Source: TMED23 sp913054205 (GTDB lineage: Bacteria > Pseudomonadota > Alphaproteobacteria > Rhodospirillales > UBA2165). From it: DNA of 64,000 bases. The notes under the pieces are model-generated. The model did no database searches. It was not told the origin of the DNA and saw only the letters and a program-made list of their open reading frames with translations. Below, one piece after another: positions 8,705 to 18,534 of this stretch (position 1 is its first letter; the number at the start of each line of letters is the position of its first letter). The DNA lies in NCBI GenBank assembly GCA_046582495.1, contig JAYGEG010000160.1:62001-126000 (forward strand), in the 5' to 3' direction. A program made the translations under genes and the position numbers.

Positions 8705-9798
8705 CTATGGGGATTACCCGAGAGCGACAATTTTGGATTTGGTTGGTGGTCGTCGTTGTCGCGATTTCTTTTATAGTATTTGTCAGCAGCGTGCTGCTGC
8801 CCTTTGTTGCCGGTATGGCTGTTGCGTATTTTCTCGATCCGCTGGCTGATAAGCTGGAAGAGTGGGGGCTCTCCAGGACGCTCGCGACGACAATCATAAC
8901 CGTTTTCTTTTTTGCCGCCGTCATTGCGGCACTGATTTTAATCTTTCCGCTCCTCCAAGGTCAGGTCATTGGATTTTTCCAAAAAATACCGACCTTTATT
9001 GAAAATTTTGAGGTCTGGATTGCACCGTTGAAGGAAACACTCTCGGAGCGTATTCCATCAGAGAAACTTCAAGAACTGTCTGAAGCTTCAAAATCCTATG
9101 GCGGCGCTATCGTCAAATGGTTGGCGGGGCTTCTACAGGGTATTTGGCAGGGCGGCCTGGCGCTTTTCAATGCGCTTTCCCTCATTTTGATTACGCCGGT
9201 TGTGAGTTTCTACCTTCTCAGAGATTGGGATAAAATCGTCTCCAAAGTCGATAGCTGGCTGCCTCGTGAGTTTGCACCTTCAATTCGCACAGTCGTTAAG
9301 GATATAGACGTAACCATTGCCGGTTTTGTGCGTGGGCAGGGAACGGTGTGTTTGTTTTTGGCGGTGTTTTACGGCATTGGCCTGACCATCGTCGGTCTGG
9401 ATTTTGGACTTATGGTTGGCATCACAACCGGGCTGATATCCTTCATTCCTTATTTTGGCATGCTGGTGGGTATGGTGACGGCATTGGCCATCGCAGTTGC
9501 TCAATTTGGTGAATTGGTGCCGGTTGTATTGGTGCTGATTGTTTTTGGTGCCGGCCAAATTATTGAATCGATGTTCCTAACGCCAAAATTGGTCGGCGAG
9601 AAAGTTGGCCTCCACGCCGTCTGGGTGATCTTTGCCCTAATGGTTGGCGGTGCGACTGTCGGCTTTACCGGCGTTCTCTTGGCTGTGCCTGTCGCTGCAA
9701 CAATCGGTGTGCTGGTGCGCTTTTTCCTAGCTCAGTATCTGGCCAGCCCGCTTTACTCCGGCAACACTGATTCTTCCGACAGCGATGGCCCGTCTTGA
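8701..9798 (+). CDS. AI-2E family transporter / PerM-like permease
   Basis: Inner-membrane protein of 365 residues with paired hydrophobic segments at both ends and a soluble loop of about 90 residues (KIPTFIENFEVWIAPLKE onward), the PerM/YdgG architecture. TPVVSFYLLRDW and the GLDFGLMVGITTGLISFIPYFG stretch are characteristic. The GTG at 8701 overlaps the previous stop; an ATG two codons later is an alternative. It commonly precedes hdaA in alphaproteobacteria. The transported substrate is unknown, and AI-2 transport should not be assumed. Confidence 0.85.
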   Translation: MTMGITRERQFWIWLVVVVVAISFIVFVSSVLLPFVAGMAVAYFLDPLADKLEEWGLSRTLATTIITVFFFAAVIAALILIFPLLQGQVIGFFQKIPTFIENFEVWIAPLKETLSERIPSEKLQELSEASKSYGGAIVKWLAGLLQGIWQGGLALFNALSLILITPVVSFYLLRDWDKIVSKVDSWLPREFAPSIRTVVKDIDVTIAGFVRGQGTVCLFLAVFYGIGLTIVGLDFGLMVGITTGLISFIPYFGMLVGMVTALAIAVAQFGELVPVVLVLIVFGAGQIIESMFLTPKLVGEKVGLHAVWVIFALMVGGATVGFTGVLLAVPVAATIGVLVRFFLAQYLASPLYSGNTDSSDSDGPS

Positions 9799-10463
9799 AT
9801 TCTGCCGAGCAGCTTCCTTTTGAATTTGAACACCGGCCATCTTTAAGCGGTGATGATTTTTTGGTTGCACCCTGCAATCAGGTGGCTGTTGCCTGGCTCG
9901 ATAAATGGCCCGATTGGTCATCGCCATTTTTAATAATTTATGGCCCACCCGGCTGCGGCAAATCGCACCTTAGCCATGTATTTATGGCCAAAAGTGGTGC
10001 TATGGCGTTGACATCTGCCTTGATCGAGGATGCCGGCTTGGCCAATATAATTTCCTCTGCACAAAACTTTGTCGTTGATGATGGTGATCAAGATTTCGAC
10101 GAAGAAGCATTGTTTCATATCTACAATGACCTTGCCTCGCGCGATGGTCATATGTTGATCACATCAACTGTTTCGCCGGTTGAGTGGCCGATAAAATTGG
10201 CTGATCTTGCCTCGCGCGTTAAGGCTGCACCAGCGGCTGAAATCAGGCAGCCAGAAGATGATCTGATTAAAGCTGTGATGGTGAAATTATTTTCTGATCG
10301 GCAGGTGCGGGTCGAAAGCGGTGTCATTGATTACGTCTCCAAACGCATGGAGCGCTCGTTAGATGCTGCTCGGCAATTTGTTGAAGCTGCGGATAAGGCG
10401 GCGTTGGTTGAAAAGAAAGCGATAACGCTGGCAATCGCTCGGCGTGTTTTGGCAGAAGCCTAG
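9795..10463 (+). CDS. hdaA: DnaA regulatory inactivator, HdaA-like
   Basis: AAA+ protein of 222 residues homologous to the DnaA ATPase domain but without the DNA-binding domain IV. With the sliding clamp it promotes hydrolysis of DnaA-ATP after initiation. Walker A GPPGCGKSHL lies near residue 50 and the Walker B-like VVDDGDQ near 95. The N-terminal EQLPFEFEHRPSL holds a QLPFxF clamp-binding motif. The start codon is TTG overlapping the upstream TGA, so it depends on translational coupling. Last gene of the operon. Confidence 0.9.
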   Translation: MNSAEQLPFEFEHRPSLSGDDFLVAPCNQVAVAWLDKWPDWSSPFLIIYGPPGCGKSHLSHVFMAKSGAMALTSALIEDAGLANIISSAQNFVVDDGDQDFDEEALFHIYNDLASRDGHMLITSTVSPVEWPIKLADLASRVKAAPAAEIRQPEDDLIKAVMVKLFSDRQVRVESGVIDYVSKRMERSLDAARQFVEAADKAALVEKKAITLAIARRVLAEA

Positions 10464-10473
10464 CCGGGATATA

Positions 10474-12126
10474 TTATTTCCGTTGCGGGGCGCTTGGATA
10501 GGCTAAGACCGTTGATCGATCCCAGACAGCGATATATTTACCGCGATATTTTTGGACAAAATCCGGTTTGGGCCCTGGGCCAGACTTTCTATGGATATCG
10601 GTATTTGTCAACTCGTGAACCGCGACGACTTTGGCTTGAGGTGTCACAGCCAGCCATTCCAATACTTCATGGTCGCCAGTGATTTTAATCGGATTTTTCA
10701 AGCGCCCTAAAAACTGGAACTGACCGTGATATTTGCCGTAACTGCCAATGGCGTATCCTTTGCGTTGTGCCTCAGCGATATAATTGGCAATAGGTCTTAA
10801 GTCATACCCTGTATCCAAAATTGGCCGTGCGATTCCATGCACCGAGATGACGACAATGGCGCTGCTTGCAGCGATGGCAAACAGGCGTTGGTAACCTTCC
10901 TGCGGTGGTTTGAAAATGAGGAACGCTCCCAGTCCAACAAGCGGCAATGCCCAGAGGCGGTTTATCTCTGCCGTCCAACTAGGCTTGTTGAGGGCTGCGC
11001 CAATCTCCGGCGCGGCACCGGCAGCGAATCCCAAAAGGATCAAAAAAAGAGTTGGCGGCAGCATGTCCCAGCGACCTTTCAGAAAATCTTCTTTTGCAAG
11101 GCCGGCGATGAGGATGGCACCGCCAAATGCCAGGGCGGGGAACATGGGCAACAGATAATGCGGACGTTTTCCGCTGATTGCCGATAAGATCAACACGGTG
11201 GCGACGGCCCAAACCATAATTAGGCGCAATCCAGGATCAGGGTCATTTTGGTTGCGAGTGCGAATATTTTGCCACAATTTACGCAATAGGCTCGGCCACA
11301 GTAGCCATGGCAATAACAAGCCGGGGATGATTGCGAGATACCACCAAAATGGCTCGCGATGGGCAAAGGAGCTCACGACGCGGCCGGCAGATTGACCCCA
11401 AAAAATTGCGTTACGATATTCTTCGCCGCCGGCAAATCCGGCTGGGATGGCCCAAGCGAGCGCAATGCCTGCGCCTAATAGAACACCAGCTAATATACCC
11501 AAATACCACAGGCCCCAATTTGGCCTTCTGACGTTTGCTGCCCAATAGGGTGCCAGCAAAGCTGTTGGTAATAGGTAAACCAGAATGACCGGGCCTTTGC
11601 TCAACACGCCAAATCCAATTGCAATGGCGAACAATATCCAGCCCTTCATTCTGTGGCCCTGCCAGACTTCAATGAGACCATTGATGCCGACCAAAGTCCA
11701 AAAGGCGACCAGCAGATCAAACATTGTGAGAGTGGTGTAGATGCCCCAGTAGAAGGTACCTAGAAGCAGAACAGGAACAATGATATAGGCTTGGCTGCTC
11801 GGCCAGAGACGGCGGCAGGTGACGGCGCTTAGTCCAAGGCTGGCGAGCCCAAACAGCGGTGCGACGAGCCTCGGCCACCAGTCATTTACCCCAAATATGC
11901 CCCAGCCTGCGTTGATAAGCCAAAATAATAAAGGTGGTTTGTGGCTATAGGTTGCGCCGTTGAGGTGAGGGACTAAAAAGTCCCCACGCAACCACATTTC
12001 CCAGGCGACGGTGATGTAGCGGGTTTCGTCTACGGGCATTAGCGGGCGGAAAGATAACCCAGCGGCCACAAGGGCGGCCCAAGTAATTCCCCATACCCAA
12101 GGCTTAAGGCGTGAATAATCTGGCAT
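10474..12126 (-). CDS. GT39/ArnT-like membrane glycosyltransferase
   Basis: Polytopic protein of 550 residues of the PMT/ArnT (PF13231-like) class, which transfer sugars from polyprenyl-phosphate carriers to lipid A or other envelope targets. The first periplasmic loop carries RPLMPVDETRY, with the catalytic Asp-Glu pair, and SHKPPLLFWL, a strong family signature. At least ten hydrophobic segments follow, then a soluble C-terminal domain of roughly 130 residues. It starts 12 bases after the stop of the GGDEF/EAL gene, so the two are likely one transcript. The acceptor and donor are unknown. Confidence 0.88.
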   Translation of the reverse strand: MPDYSRLKPWVWGITWAALVAAGLSFRPLMPVDETRYITVAWEMWLRGDFLVPHLNGATYSHKPPLLFWLINAGWGIFGVNDWWPRLVAPLFGLASLGLSAVTCRRLWPSSQAYIIVPVLLLGTFYWGIYTTLTMFDLLVAFWTLVGINGLIEVWQGHRMKGWILFAIAIGFGVLSKGPVILVYLLPTALLAPYWAANVRRPNWGLWYLGILAGVLLGAGIALAWAIPAGFAGGEEYRNAIFWGQSAGRVVSSFAHREPFWWYLAIIPGLLLPWLLWPSLLRKLWQNIRTRNQNDPDPGLRLIMVWAVATVLILSAISGKRPHYLLPMFPALAFGGAILIAGLAKEDFLKGRWDMLPPTLFLILLGFAAGAAPEIGAALNKPSWTAEINRLWALPLVGLGAFLIFKPPQEGYQRLFAIAASSAIVVISVHGIARPILDTGYDLRPIANYIAEAQRKGYAIGSYGKYHGQFQFLGRLKNPIKITGDHEVLEWLAVTPQAKVVAVHELTNTDIHRKSGPGPKPDFVQKYRGKYIAVWDRSTVLAYPSAPQRK

Positions 12127-12138
12127 CGTTTGCCTAAG

Positions 12139-15100
12139 TCAATTCCGTTGTTTTTTTCTTTTTTTCTTTTTAGGTTTCTCTAGCTTGGCGATATACGCCG
12201 TTGCGTCTTTAACAGTTAAAGGTTTAGAGAAATAATAGCCTTGAGCAAAGTCACAATTGAGTTTTCCAAGTTGGATAAGATCGGCCTTTGATTCAACACC
12301 TTCTGCAACGGTGCTGAGATTTAAATTGTGGGCCAGGGCAATAATGGTTCGAACGATTTCCATATTTTCTTGCGATTCGCCCATTGAGATAATGAAGGAT
12401 CGGTCAACCTTTAGGGCATCGATTGGAAAACGATGGAGATGGCTCAAAGATGAATAGCCTGTACCAAAATCGTCGACATGAAGCTGAATACCCATTTTAC
12501 GGAGTTGTTTTAGACGGTTGGTAACCTCGTGCGGATTTTCCATAATCGCACTTTCGGTAATCTCTACTTTCAGATGTTTACCTTCTAATCCGGTATTGGA
12601 AAGGATATCGCCTATATCGTCGATTAATTTATTGTCTTTAAATTGTTCGGGCGAAATATTGACGCTGACAGCAATATTGAGATCAGGAAACTTCGCCAGC
12701 CATTTGCTCATTTGGCGACAGGCTTCCATCAGCACCCAACGACCAATGGGTATGATTAGTTTCGTTTCTTCGGCGATGGGAATAAAATCCCCAGGTGGGA
12801 TGAAGCCTTGGTCTTTATGGTTCCAGCGGATCAACGCTTCAAATCCCGCCAGTTTTTCGGTTTTTATATCAACGACCGGCTGATAAGCGAGTGTGAAATG
12901 TTTTTTCTCCAAAGCTTCCCGGAGATTGGTTTCCAATTCCATTTGAGTGACGGCTCGGACATGCATTCCTTTTTCAAAAACCACGTGCCGCGCCCGTCCT
13001 TCGGATTTGGCTTGATACATAGCAATATCTGCATCACGGATCATTTCTTCAGGATGACCGTATCCGAGCGAGCTAAACGCAATCCCAATACTCGCATTTG
13101 ATACAATCTCGCGTCCAGATAGAGCGAATGGCTGTCCGAGTGAATGATTAATACGTCGGGCTACCTCTTCAGCTGTATTTTCAGAATCAAGGTCATCGAG
13201 TAAAATTGCAAACTCGTCGCCGCCAAGTCTGGCCACGGTATCAACGTCACGGGTGCATTCTTTGAGACGTTGGCTAATTTCAATCAAGATTTGGTCGCCA
13301 TAGGAATGACCGAGACTATCGTTAATCAATTTAAAACGATCAAAGTCTAAAAACATGACAGCAAATAGATGCTTGGTATTTCGAGTGGAGCGCGAAAGCG
13401 CTTGAACAAGGCGATCAGTAAACAGAGCTCGATTCGGTAAATTTGTGAGCGTGTCGTGCAGTGCGTCTTTAAGCAATTGATGTTCGGCGCGTTTGGTTTC
13501 GCTGATGTCGCTTAGCGAGCCTGCAATCCGCGTTGCTTTGCCGTCTTCATTTCGCACAGCCAAACCGCGAACCAGCATCCAGCGATAGGTGCCGTCATGG
13601 TGCAGCAAACGGTGCTCGCAGGCCAAATAGGACGTGTCATCGTCCAGATGAGCATCAATCGTAGATTTTAGAATTTCTTTATCTTCCGAATGGACACGCT
13701 CCATCCAGACATCGATTGAGTCGTCTACAATCTCCTCCGAGAGGCCCAGCATCGCTTTCCAACGCGAAGAGTAAAACATCCGGTTCGATGATATATCCCA
13801 ATCCCAAATTCCGTCATTTGAGCCTTGAACGGCCAAGTCAAAACGATATTCACTTTCTTTGAGGGCATCTTCGGCTTGCCCTCTCTCAACTGCGACACCA
13901 AGAACGTAGGCAATCGCTTCAAGGAAATTAATATCATCTGGCGAAAACTCACGCGCTTCCTTGCAATGGATAGCGATCACGCCAAAGGGATGCTCGCGAC
14001 CAGCTATGCGGATGCCGACACTTGTTCGCATGCCGGTATGACCCATAATTTTTCCAGCATTTTTCAACTCGTCATCGGTTCGAATTAGAGTTTCGGTCCT
14101 TCCCGTTAAAAAGACTTTTTGTGAAAACAATACTTTCGGCAGAAACTGTGTTGGCGTTCTACTATTTTTCCGCGTTTTCCATCCTATTTGGGCTCGCACG
14201 ACAGCTTCGTCAGAGTCCAAAGAGAATTCGTGGACGTTGACAAATTCGACGTTTAGAATATTTGCCACATATCGGATCGCTTCCTCGAAAAGTTGTTCGA
14301 GGTCACTTCCTGCCAAAGCTTTGCCACCAAGTTCTGCGACGGCTGATTGTTGACTCATTCTATTTTCGAGATCGTATTCAGCATTCTTTTGAATGGTGAT
14401 GTCGTTTTGAATGCCGAGGAAATAGCTGATCTGATTTGACTCACCTAAAACCGGGTTGAGCCGAAAGTCAAACCAACGGTCTCTGCCATGTTCATCAGGA
14501 ATAAGGATGTTGGAATTTGCTGTTTCACGCCGGCTCATACTGCGTTTTAACTTTTCAAATTGGTCCGAGTTCTCGGCAGATTGAAAAAGCGTCTCGAAGG
14601 ACTGACCCAAAATATCTTCATTATTCATGCCATCGGGAGTCACAAATGAGGGGTTCACAAAAACGATCGGATTGTCTGGCATATTGGGATTGGTAATGAT
14701 GACCCCAGAATCCATCGCTGAAATTGCGACCGCCATCTGAGCATTGCGTTGGGCATCCCGAGATGCCTCGACCTCACGATTTTTGATTGACGTTATGTCA
14801 GTGATTGTCGTCGTTGTTATGTCGTTTTCAATTTTACGAGCAGATATAGAAACCCAGGAACCATCAATGAATTGAACATGACGTTCCATGGCGGTGTTGC
14901 TGTCTCTGCGGCGGTCAACTTCAAGAAGACCCACAGTATTTGCGGGCTCAATGGTCAGCGCTTTAGATTTAAGAAATCGCGATAGGGTCGACCGCATCGC
15001 CCCTTGCTTGATTTTAAAGTTGTCGGAATCAAAAAGCGCCTCAAAGCGGTTGTTGAAAAGAAGCAGATAACCCTTTCTATCCCAAATGGCGAAACCATCG

Positions 15101-15534
15101 CCCAATCCCTCTAGGACTTCTGCATAGGGAAGGTAGGTTGCTGCAATGCGAGAATCTTTTTCAATTTCAATTGTGGTATCAATTCCAGTGCCAGTATATC
15201 CGACAAACTTTTTTCGTTTGCCAAATTCCGGCGCACCGGCGATTCTGATAAGTCGCAACCCGTTGTCTGGTGAATTGATTGGAAGATCGATATTGCGGAA
15301 ACTTTGCCGACTTTCAAACTTGGAAAGAAAGCGCTTTAACTTTTTATCGCTTTGCCCTGATAAATCGAGAACAGGTGAAGATATCTCGGTAAATGTTTTT
15401 CCTATAATGACTGCGCGATCAATACCTGTTGCTTTTGTGAAAGATTCTGAAATTGACGTGACATGACCATTGGCGTCGGTTGTCCATTGCCATTTCTGGG
15501 CAGATATCGTCGTTTGGGGTTGGTTCGTTGTCAT
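12139..15534 (-). CDS. PAS-PAS-PAS-GAF-PAS-GGDEF-EAL signalling protein
   Basis: Cytoplasmic c-di-GMP enzyme of 1131 residues with no clear membrane segment. Visible order: PAS (about 10-120), a second PAS-like sensor (145-250), PAS (270-390), GAF (400-560), a PAS_3 with GIWDWD (565-690), GGDEF (695-860) and EAL (875-1115). The cyclase site RLGGDEF (near 770) is intact, with a product-inhibition site RDVD five residues before it. The EAL domain has FEALIRW, the QxxxD-type DDFGTGYSSL loop and KVDRSF. Both activities are therefore possible. The C-terminus is a Lys-rich tail. It is the first gene of a unit with the GT39 gene. Confidence 0.92.
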   Translation of the reverse strand: MTTNQPQTTISAQKWQWTTDANGHVTSISESFTKATGIDRAVIIGKTFTEISSPVLDLSGQSDKKLKRFLSKFESRQSFRNIDLPINSPDNGLRLIRIAGAPEFGKRKKFVGYTGTGIDTTIEIEKDSRIAATYLPYAEVLEGLGDGFAIWDRKGYLLLFNNRFEALFDSDNFKIKQGAMRSTLSRFLKSKALTIEPANTVGLLEVDRRRDSNTAMERHVQFIDGSWVSISARKIENDITTTTITDITSIKNREVEASRDAQRNAQMAVAISAMDSGVIITNPNMPDNPIVFVNPSFVTPDGMNNEDILGQSFETLFQSAENSDQFEKLKRSMSRRETANSNILIPDEHGRDRWFDFRLNPVLGESNQISYFLGIQNDITIQKNAEYDLENRMSQQSAVAELGGKALAGSDLEQLFEEAIRYVANILNVEFVNVHEFSLDSDEAVVRAQIGWKTRKNSRTPTQFLPKVLFSQKVFLTGRTETLIRTDDELKNAGKIMGHTGMRTSVGIRIAGREHPFGVIAIHCKEAREFSPDDINFLEAIAYVLGVAVERGQAEDALKESEYRFDLAVQGSNDGIWDWDISSNRMFYSSRWKAMLGLSEEIVDDSIDVWMERVHSEDKEILKSTIDAHLDDDTSYLACEHRLLHHDGTYRWMLVRGLAVRNEDGKATRIAGSLSDISETKRAEHQLLKDALHDTLTNLPNRALFTDRLVQALSRSTRNTKHLFAVMFLDFDRFKLINDSLGHSYGDQILIEISQRLKECTRDVDTVARLGGDEFAILLDDLDSENTAEEVARRINHSLGQPFALSGREIVSNASIGIAFSSLGYGHPEEMIRDADIAMYQAKSEGRARHVVFEKGMHVRAVTQMELETNLREALEKKHFTLAYQPVVDIKTEKLAGFEALIRWNHKDQGFIPPGDFIPIAEETKLIIPIGRWVLMEACRQMSKWLAKFPDLNIAVSVNISPEQFKDNKLIDDIGDILSNTGLEGKHLKVEITESAIMENPHEVTNRLKQLRKMGIQLHVDDFGTGYSSLSHLHRFPIDALKVDRSFIISMGESQENMEIVRTIIALAHNLNLSTVAEGVESKADLIQLGKLNCDFAQGYYFSKPLTVKDATAYIAKLEKPKKKKRKKQRN

Positions 15535-15668
15535 CTTAATTCTTCTATCGCAAAAAATATGCGGGTTACCCGTTCCAGACTTTGTATTCCGGTTTTATCT
15601 AATATACACAGTAGCTTACGAAAAATGAAGCCGAGTCTCAGTTATTGAGACCCTGATTATTTTTATAT
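15535..15668. other. Intergenic gap with a small hairpin
   Basis: The gap between the GGDEF/EAL start and the sixA stop holds a 6-bp hairpin (GTCTCA/TGAGAC, 15635-15651). No convincing T tract follows on either strand, so terminator function is doubtful. Confidence 0.3.
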
Positions 15669-16205
15669 CTAATTATTTTGGGATCGAAGGTCTTTGGGAC
15701 AAACAAAATCTGTAAGTTTGGTTTTATTTTCAGACAATTTGGACCATGAATGTGCCTCACTGCCTACTGTTGCGAACGCAGCTGTTGGGAATTTCAGCAT
15801 CACTCGGTTTAGCAATGCCGATGTGCCAATATTTTCTCTGCCTCCCAACATCAGCGCCAATTCATGCAGGCCAGGATTATGGGCCACTATCATTACTGAA
15901 TTCACCGATTCATCAATGTTTTCAAGGTATTTCCGAAGTGTCTCTGACGATGCTAGGTAGAGCTCTTTATCAATTTTTATCTTCTGATTCTCAGGAAGAA
16001 AAGGGCGGATAATGGATAAGGTTTCTTGAGCCCGAGCGGCTACCGAGCATAGTATCACGTCTGGACGAACGTCATTTTTCGCTAAATACTGCCCGATTTC
16101 AGCTGCGTTTCTGCGGCCGCGTTCATTGAGAGGTCGATCAAAGTCATCCGTTTCCGGGCCGGACCAACTCGATTTGGCATGGCGTAAAAGATAAATTGTT
16201 TTCAT
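15669..16205 (-). CDS. sixA: SixA-type phosphohistidine phosphatase
   Basis: Histidine-phosphatase-superfamily protein of 178 residues. LLRHAKSSW at the N-terminus is the catalytic RHG-like loop in its SixA form (RHA), LNERGRRNA follows, and the second histidine lies in IVAHNPGLHELALMLGG. SixA enzymes dephosphorylate phosphohistidine in relay proteins; the target here is unknown. The ATG at 16205 (MKTIYLLRHA) is chosen over an upstream TTG because family homology starts there. It is divergent from ppk, with about 130 bases of shared promoter space. Confidence 0.88.
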   Translation of the reverse strand: MKTIYLLRHAKSSWSGPETDDFDRPLNERGRRNAAEIGQYLAKNDVRPDVILCSVAARAQETLSIIRPFLPENQKIKIDKELYLASSETLRKYLENIDESVNSVMIVAHNPGLHELALMLGGRENIGTSALLNRVMLKFPTAAFATVGSEAHSWSKLSENKTKLTDFVCPKDLRSQNN

Positions 16206-16334
16206 GTTACGTTGAAATTTACTCAATTAGTTGGACGTAATCTTTAAAATTTTCATATTTATGTAATTTGCATGAATGTATGGTGTCGGATATTGGTATA
16301 TTGTACTGAACCAATCGTAAAATGAAATACGTGA

Positions 16335-18497
16335 ATGGGTAACGTAAACGTGTCGACTTTAGCTTCGGAAAATCTTGCTAATTTGGACTTCAAATCGAAA
16401 GGGCGATTTATCAATCGCGAACTTTCCTGGCTGGCTTTTAATGCCCGAGTTTTGGAAGAGGCCGAAAATCCGGCGGCCCCACTATTGGAACGGGTCAAAT
16501 ATCTCTCGATTTCCGCCTCCAATCTAGACGAATTTTATATGGTGCGGATTGCAGGGCTAAAAGGCCAGCTTGACGCTGAAATTGCAACGCCGAGCGAAGA
16601 TGGTTTAACGCCAGCTCAACAAATGGAAGCTATTCGCGAGCGCGTTGCTACTTTGATGAAAATCCAGCAACGCTGTTGGCGCAACCTCCGGTCGGAAATG
16701 GCGGTGGCTGGCATCACAATGCTAACCGATGATACTCTTTCGAAAGATGATAAAAAATGGTTGGCTGAGTATTTTGAAGCTCAGATATTCCCGATCCTGA
16801 CGCCCTTGGCAATTGATTCTGCCCATCCGTTCCCGTTTATTCCGAATCTTGGGTTCTCAATGGTGCTCAAATTGCGCAGCAAAGAAGATAGTCAAATCAT
16901 GCGGGCTTTAATTCCGTTCCCGCAAATGTTGGATCGGTTTGTTAGGTTGCCGGGAAAAGAAAACAAAATCATTTTGGTGGAAAATATAATTAGCCTATTC
17001 CTCGATGATATTTTTCCGGATTTTGAAGTCGAGCAGGGTGCTTGGTTCCGCTTGATCCGTGATACCGAAGTTGAAATAGATGAAGAAGCCGAAGACCTTA
17101 TGCGGACCTATCAATCTGCCCTAAAACAACGCATTCAAGGATCTGTCATCAGGTTGTCGGTCAATGCCGATATTCCAGATGATCTATGCCAAATGATTGT
17201 CGACGAAGTCGGTGTCGATAAAGTCGATGTTGTGCGCCATGACGGACTTCTGGGTCTTTCGGATACCGGCGAACTGTATGAAGTTGAGCGCAACGATTTA
17301 AAATTTGCTTCCTATGAGCCGCGTTTTCCAGAACGCGTACGAGAATTAAATGGAGATTGCTTCAAAGCCATTCGCGCGAAAGATTTTGTTGTTCATCATC
17401 CCTATGAAAGTTTTGATGTCGTTGTTCAGTTTATTCGCCAAGCTGCGCGGGACCCGGATGTGGTCGCAGTCAAACAAACGCTTTATCGAACCAGCAATGA
17501 TTCGCCGACGGTCGCTGCATTGATCGAAGCCGCCGAAGCGGGCAAGTCGGTTACGGCGATGGTGGAACTTAAAGCGCGCTTCGATGAAGAAGCCAACATA
17601 AAATGGGCGCGGGATTTGGAGCGCGCAGGTGCGAACGTGGTGTTTGGGTTTATCGACAAAAAGACTCATGCCAAGATAAGCCTGGTGGTCCGTCGAGAAG
17701 GCGATGGTCTTAGGTCTTACGCGCATTTTGGGACCGGTAACTACCATCCGCAAACGGCCAAAATTTACACCGATCTTTCCTTCTTCACATGTGACCCAGA
17801 TTTGTGCCGGGATGCTGCCCAAGTATTTAATTTTATGACCGGTTATACCGAGCCAAAAGGCCTCAAAAAACTATCAGTGTCTCCGCTTACCCTGCGAGAC
17901 CGTATATTGGGGTTGATCGACAAAGAGGTTCAATTCGCCAAAGACGGTAAACCAGCAACGATCTGGGCGAAGATGAATTCTATTGTTGATCCGGTTATAA
18001 TTGATGCGCTGTATCAAGCCTCGAACGCTGGTGTGCAGATTGACCTGATCGTGCGGGGCATTTGCTGCTTGCGCCCGGGAATTGCCGGCTTGTCAGAAAA
18101 CATTCGCGTAAAAAGCATTATTGGACGCTTTCTGGAGCACTCACGGATCGTTGTTTTTGGAAATGGTGACGAGTTGCCATCGGCAAACGCCGCGGTCTTT
18201 ATTTCCTCGGCCGATTGGATGCCGAGAAATCTTTTGTGGCGGGTTGAGGTCCTGGTACCGGTTGAAAATCCCACCGTCCACCAGCAAATTCTCGAGCAGA
18301 TTATGATTGCAAATCTTATGGATGTGACCCAAAGTTGGGAAATGTCCGCAGATGGCAGTTTCCACCGATTGACCAGCGATAAAGACAGTTTTAGCGCCCA
18401 TACTTATTTTATGACCAACCCAAGCCTATCAGGACGCGGCAGTGCATTGAAAGATCATAAACCGCAGATGCCAAGGCTCGTGTCGGATAGAACCTAG
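16335..18497 (+). CDS. ppk: Polyphosphate kinase 1
   Basis: Makes inorganic polyphosphate from ATP through a phosphohistidine. At 720 residues it is full length. N-terminal FINRELSWLAFNARVLEEA and YLSISASNLDEFYMVRIAGLK are the N domain signatures. AHFGTGNYHPQTAKIYTDL near residue 463 holds the autophosphorylated histidine, and RGICCLRPGI lies in the C-terminal domain. It is followed by ppx after 37 bases; paired synthesis and hydrolysis genes are usual. Confidence 0.97.
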   Translation: MGNVNVSTLASENLANLDFKSKGRFINRELSWLAFNARVLEEAENPAAPLLERVKYLSISASNLDEFYMVRIAGLKGQLDAEIATPSEDGLTPAQQMEAIRERVATLMKIQQRCWRNLRSEMAVAGITMLTDDTLSKDDKKWLAEYFEAQIFPILTPLAIDSAHPFPFIPNLGFSMVLKLRSKEDSQIMRALIPFPQMLDRFVRLPGKENKIILVENIISLFLDDIFPDFEVEQGAWFRLIRDTEVEIDEEAEDLMRTYQSALKQRIQGSVIRLSVNADIPDDLCQMIVDEVGVDKVDVVRHDGLLGLSDTGELYEVERNDLKFASYEPRFPERVRELNGDCFKAIRAKDFVVHHPYESFDVVVQFIRQAARDPDVVAVKQTLYRTSNDSPTVAALIEAAEAGKSVTAMVELKARFDEEANIKWARDLERAGANVVFGFIDKKTHAKISLVVRREGDGLRSYAHFGTGNYHPQTAKIYTDLSFFTCDPDLCRDAAQVFNFMTGYTEPKGLKKLSVSPLTLRDRILGLIDKEVQFAKDGKPATIWAKMNSIVDPVIIDALYQASNAGVQIDLIVRGICCLRPGIAGLSENIRVKSIIGRFLEHSRIVVFGNGDELPSANAAVFISSADWMPRNLLWRVEVLVPVENPTVHQQILEQIMIANLMDVTQSWEMSADGSFHRLTSDKDSFSAHTYFMTNPSLSGRGSALKDHKPQMPRLVSDRT

Positions 18498-18534
18498 TTG
18501 AAATCAATTTTAGAAAGCCTCCTTAGAAAATTCC

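Noticed and set aside
12518..12883. Plus-strand frames opposite the EAL domain
   Set aside because: They lack homology and lie wholly within a gene with intact EAL motifs.
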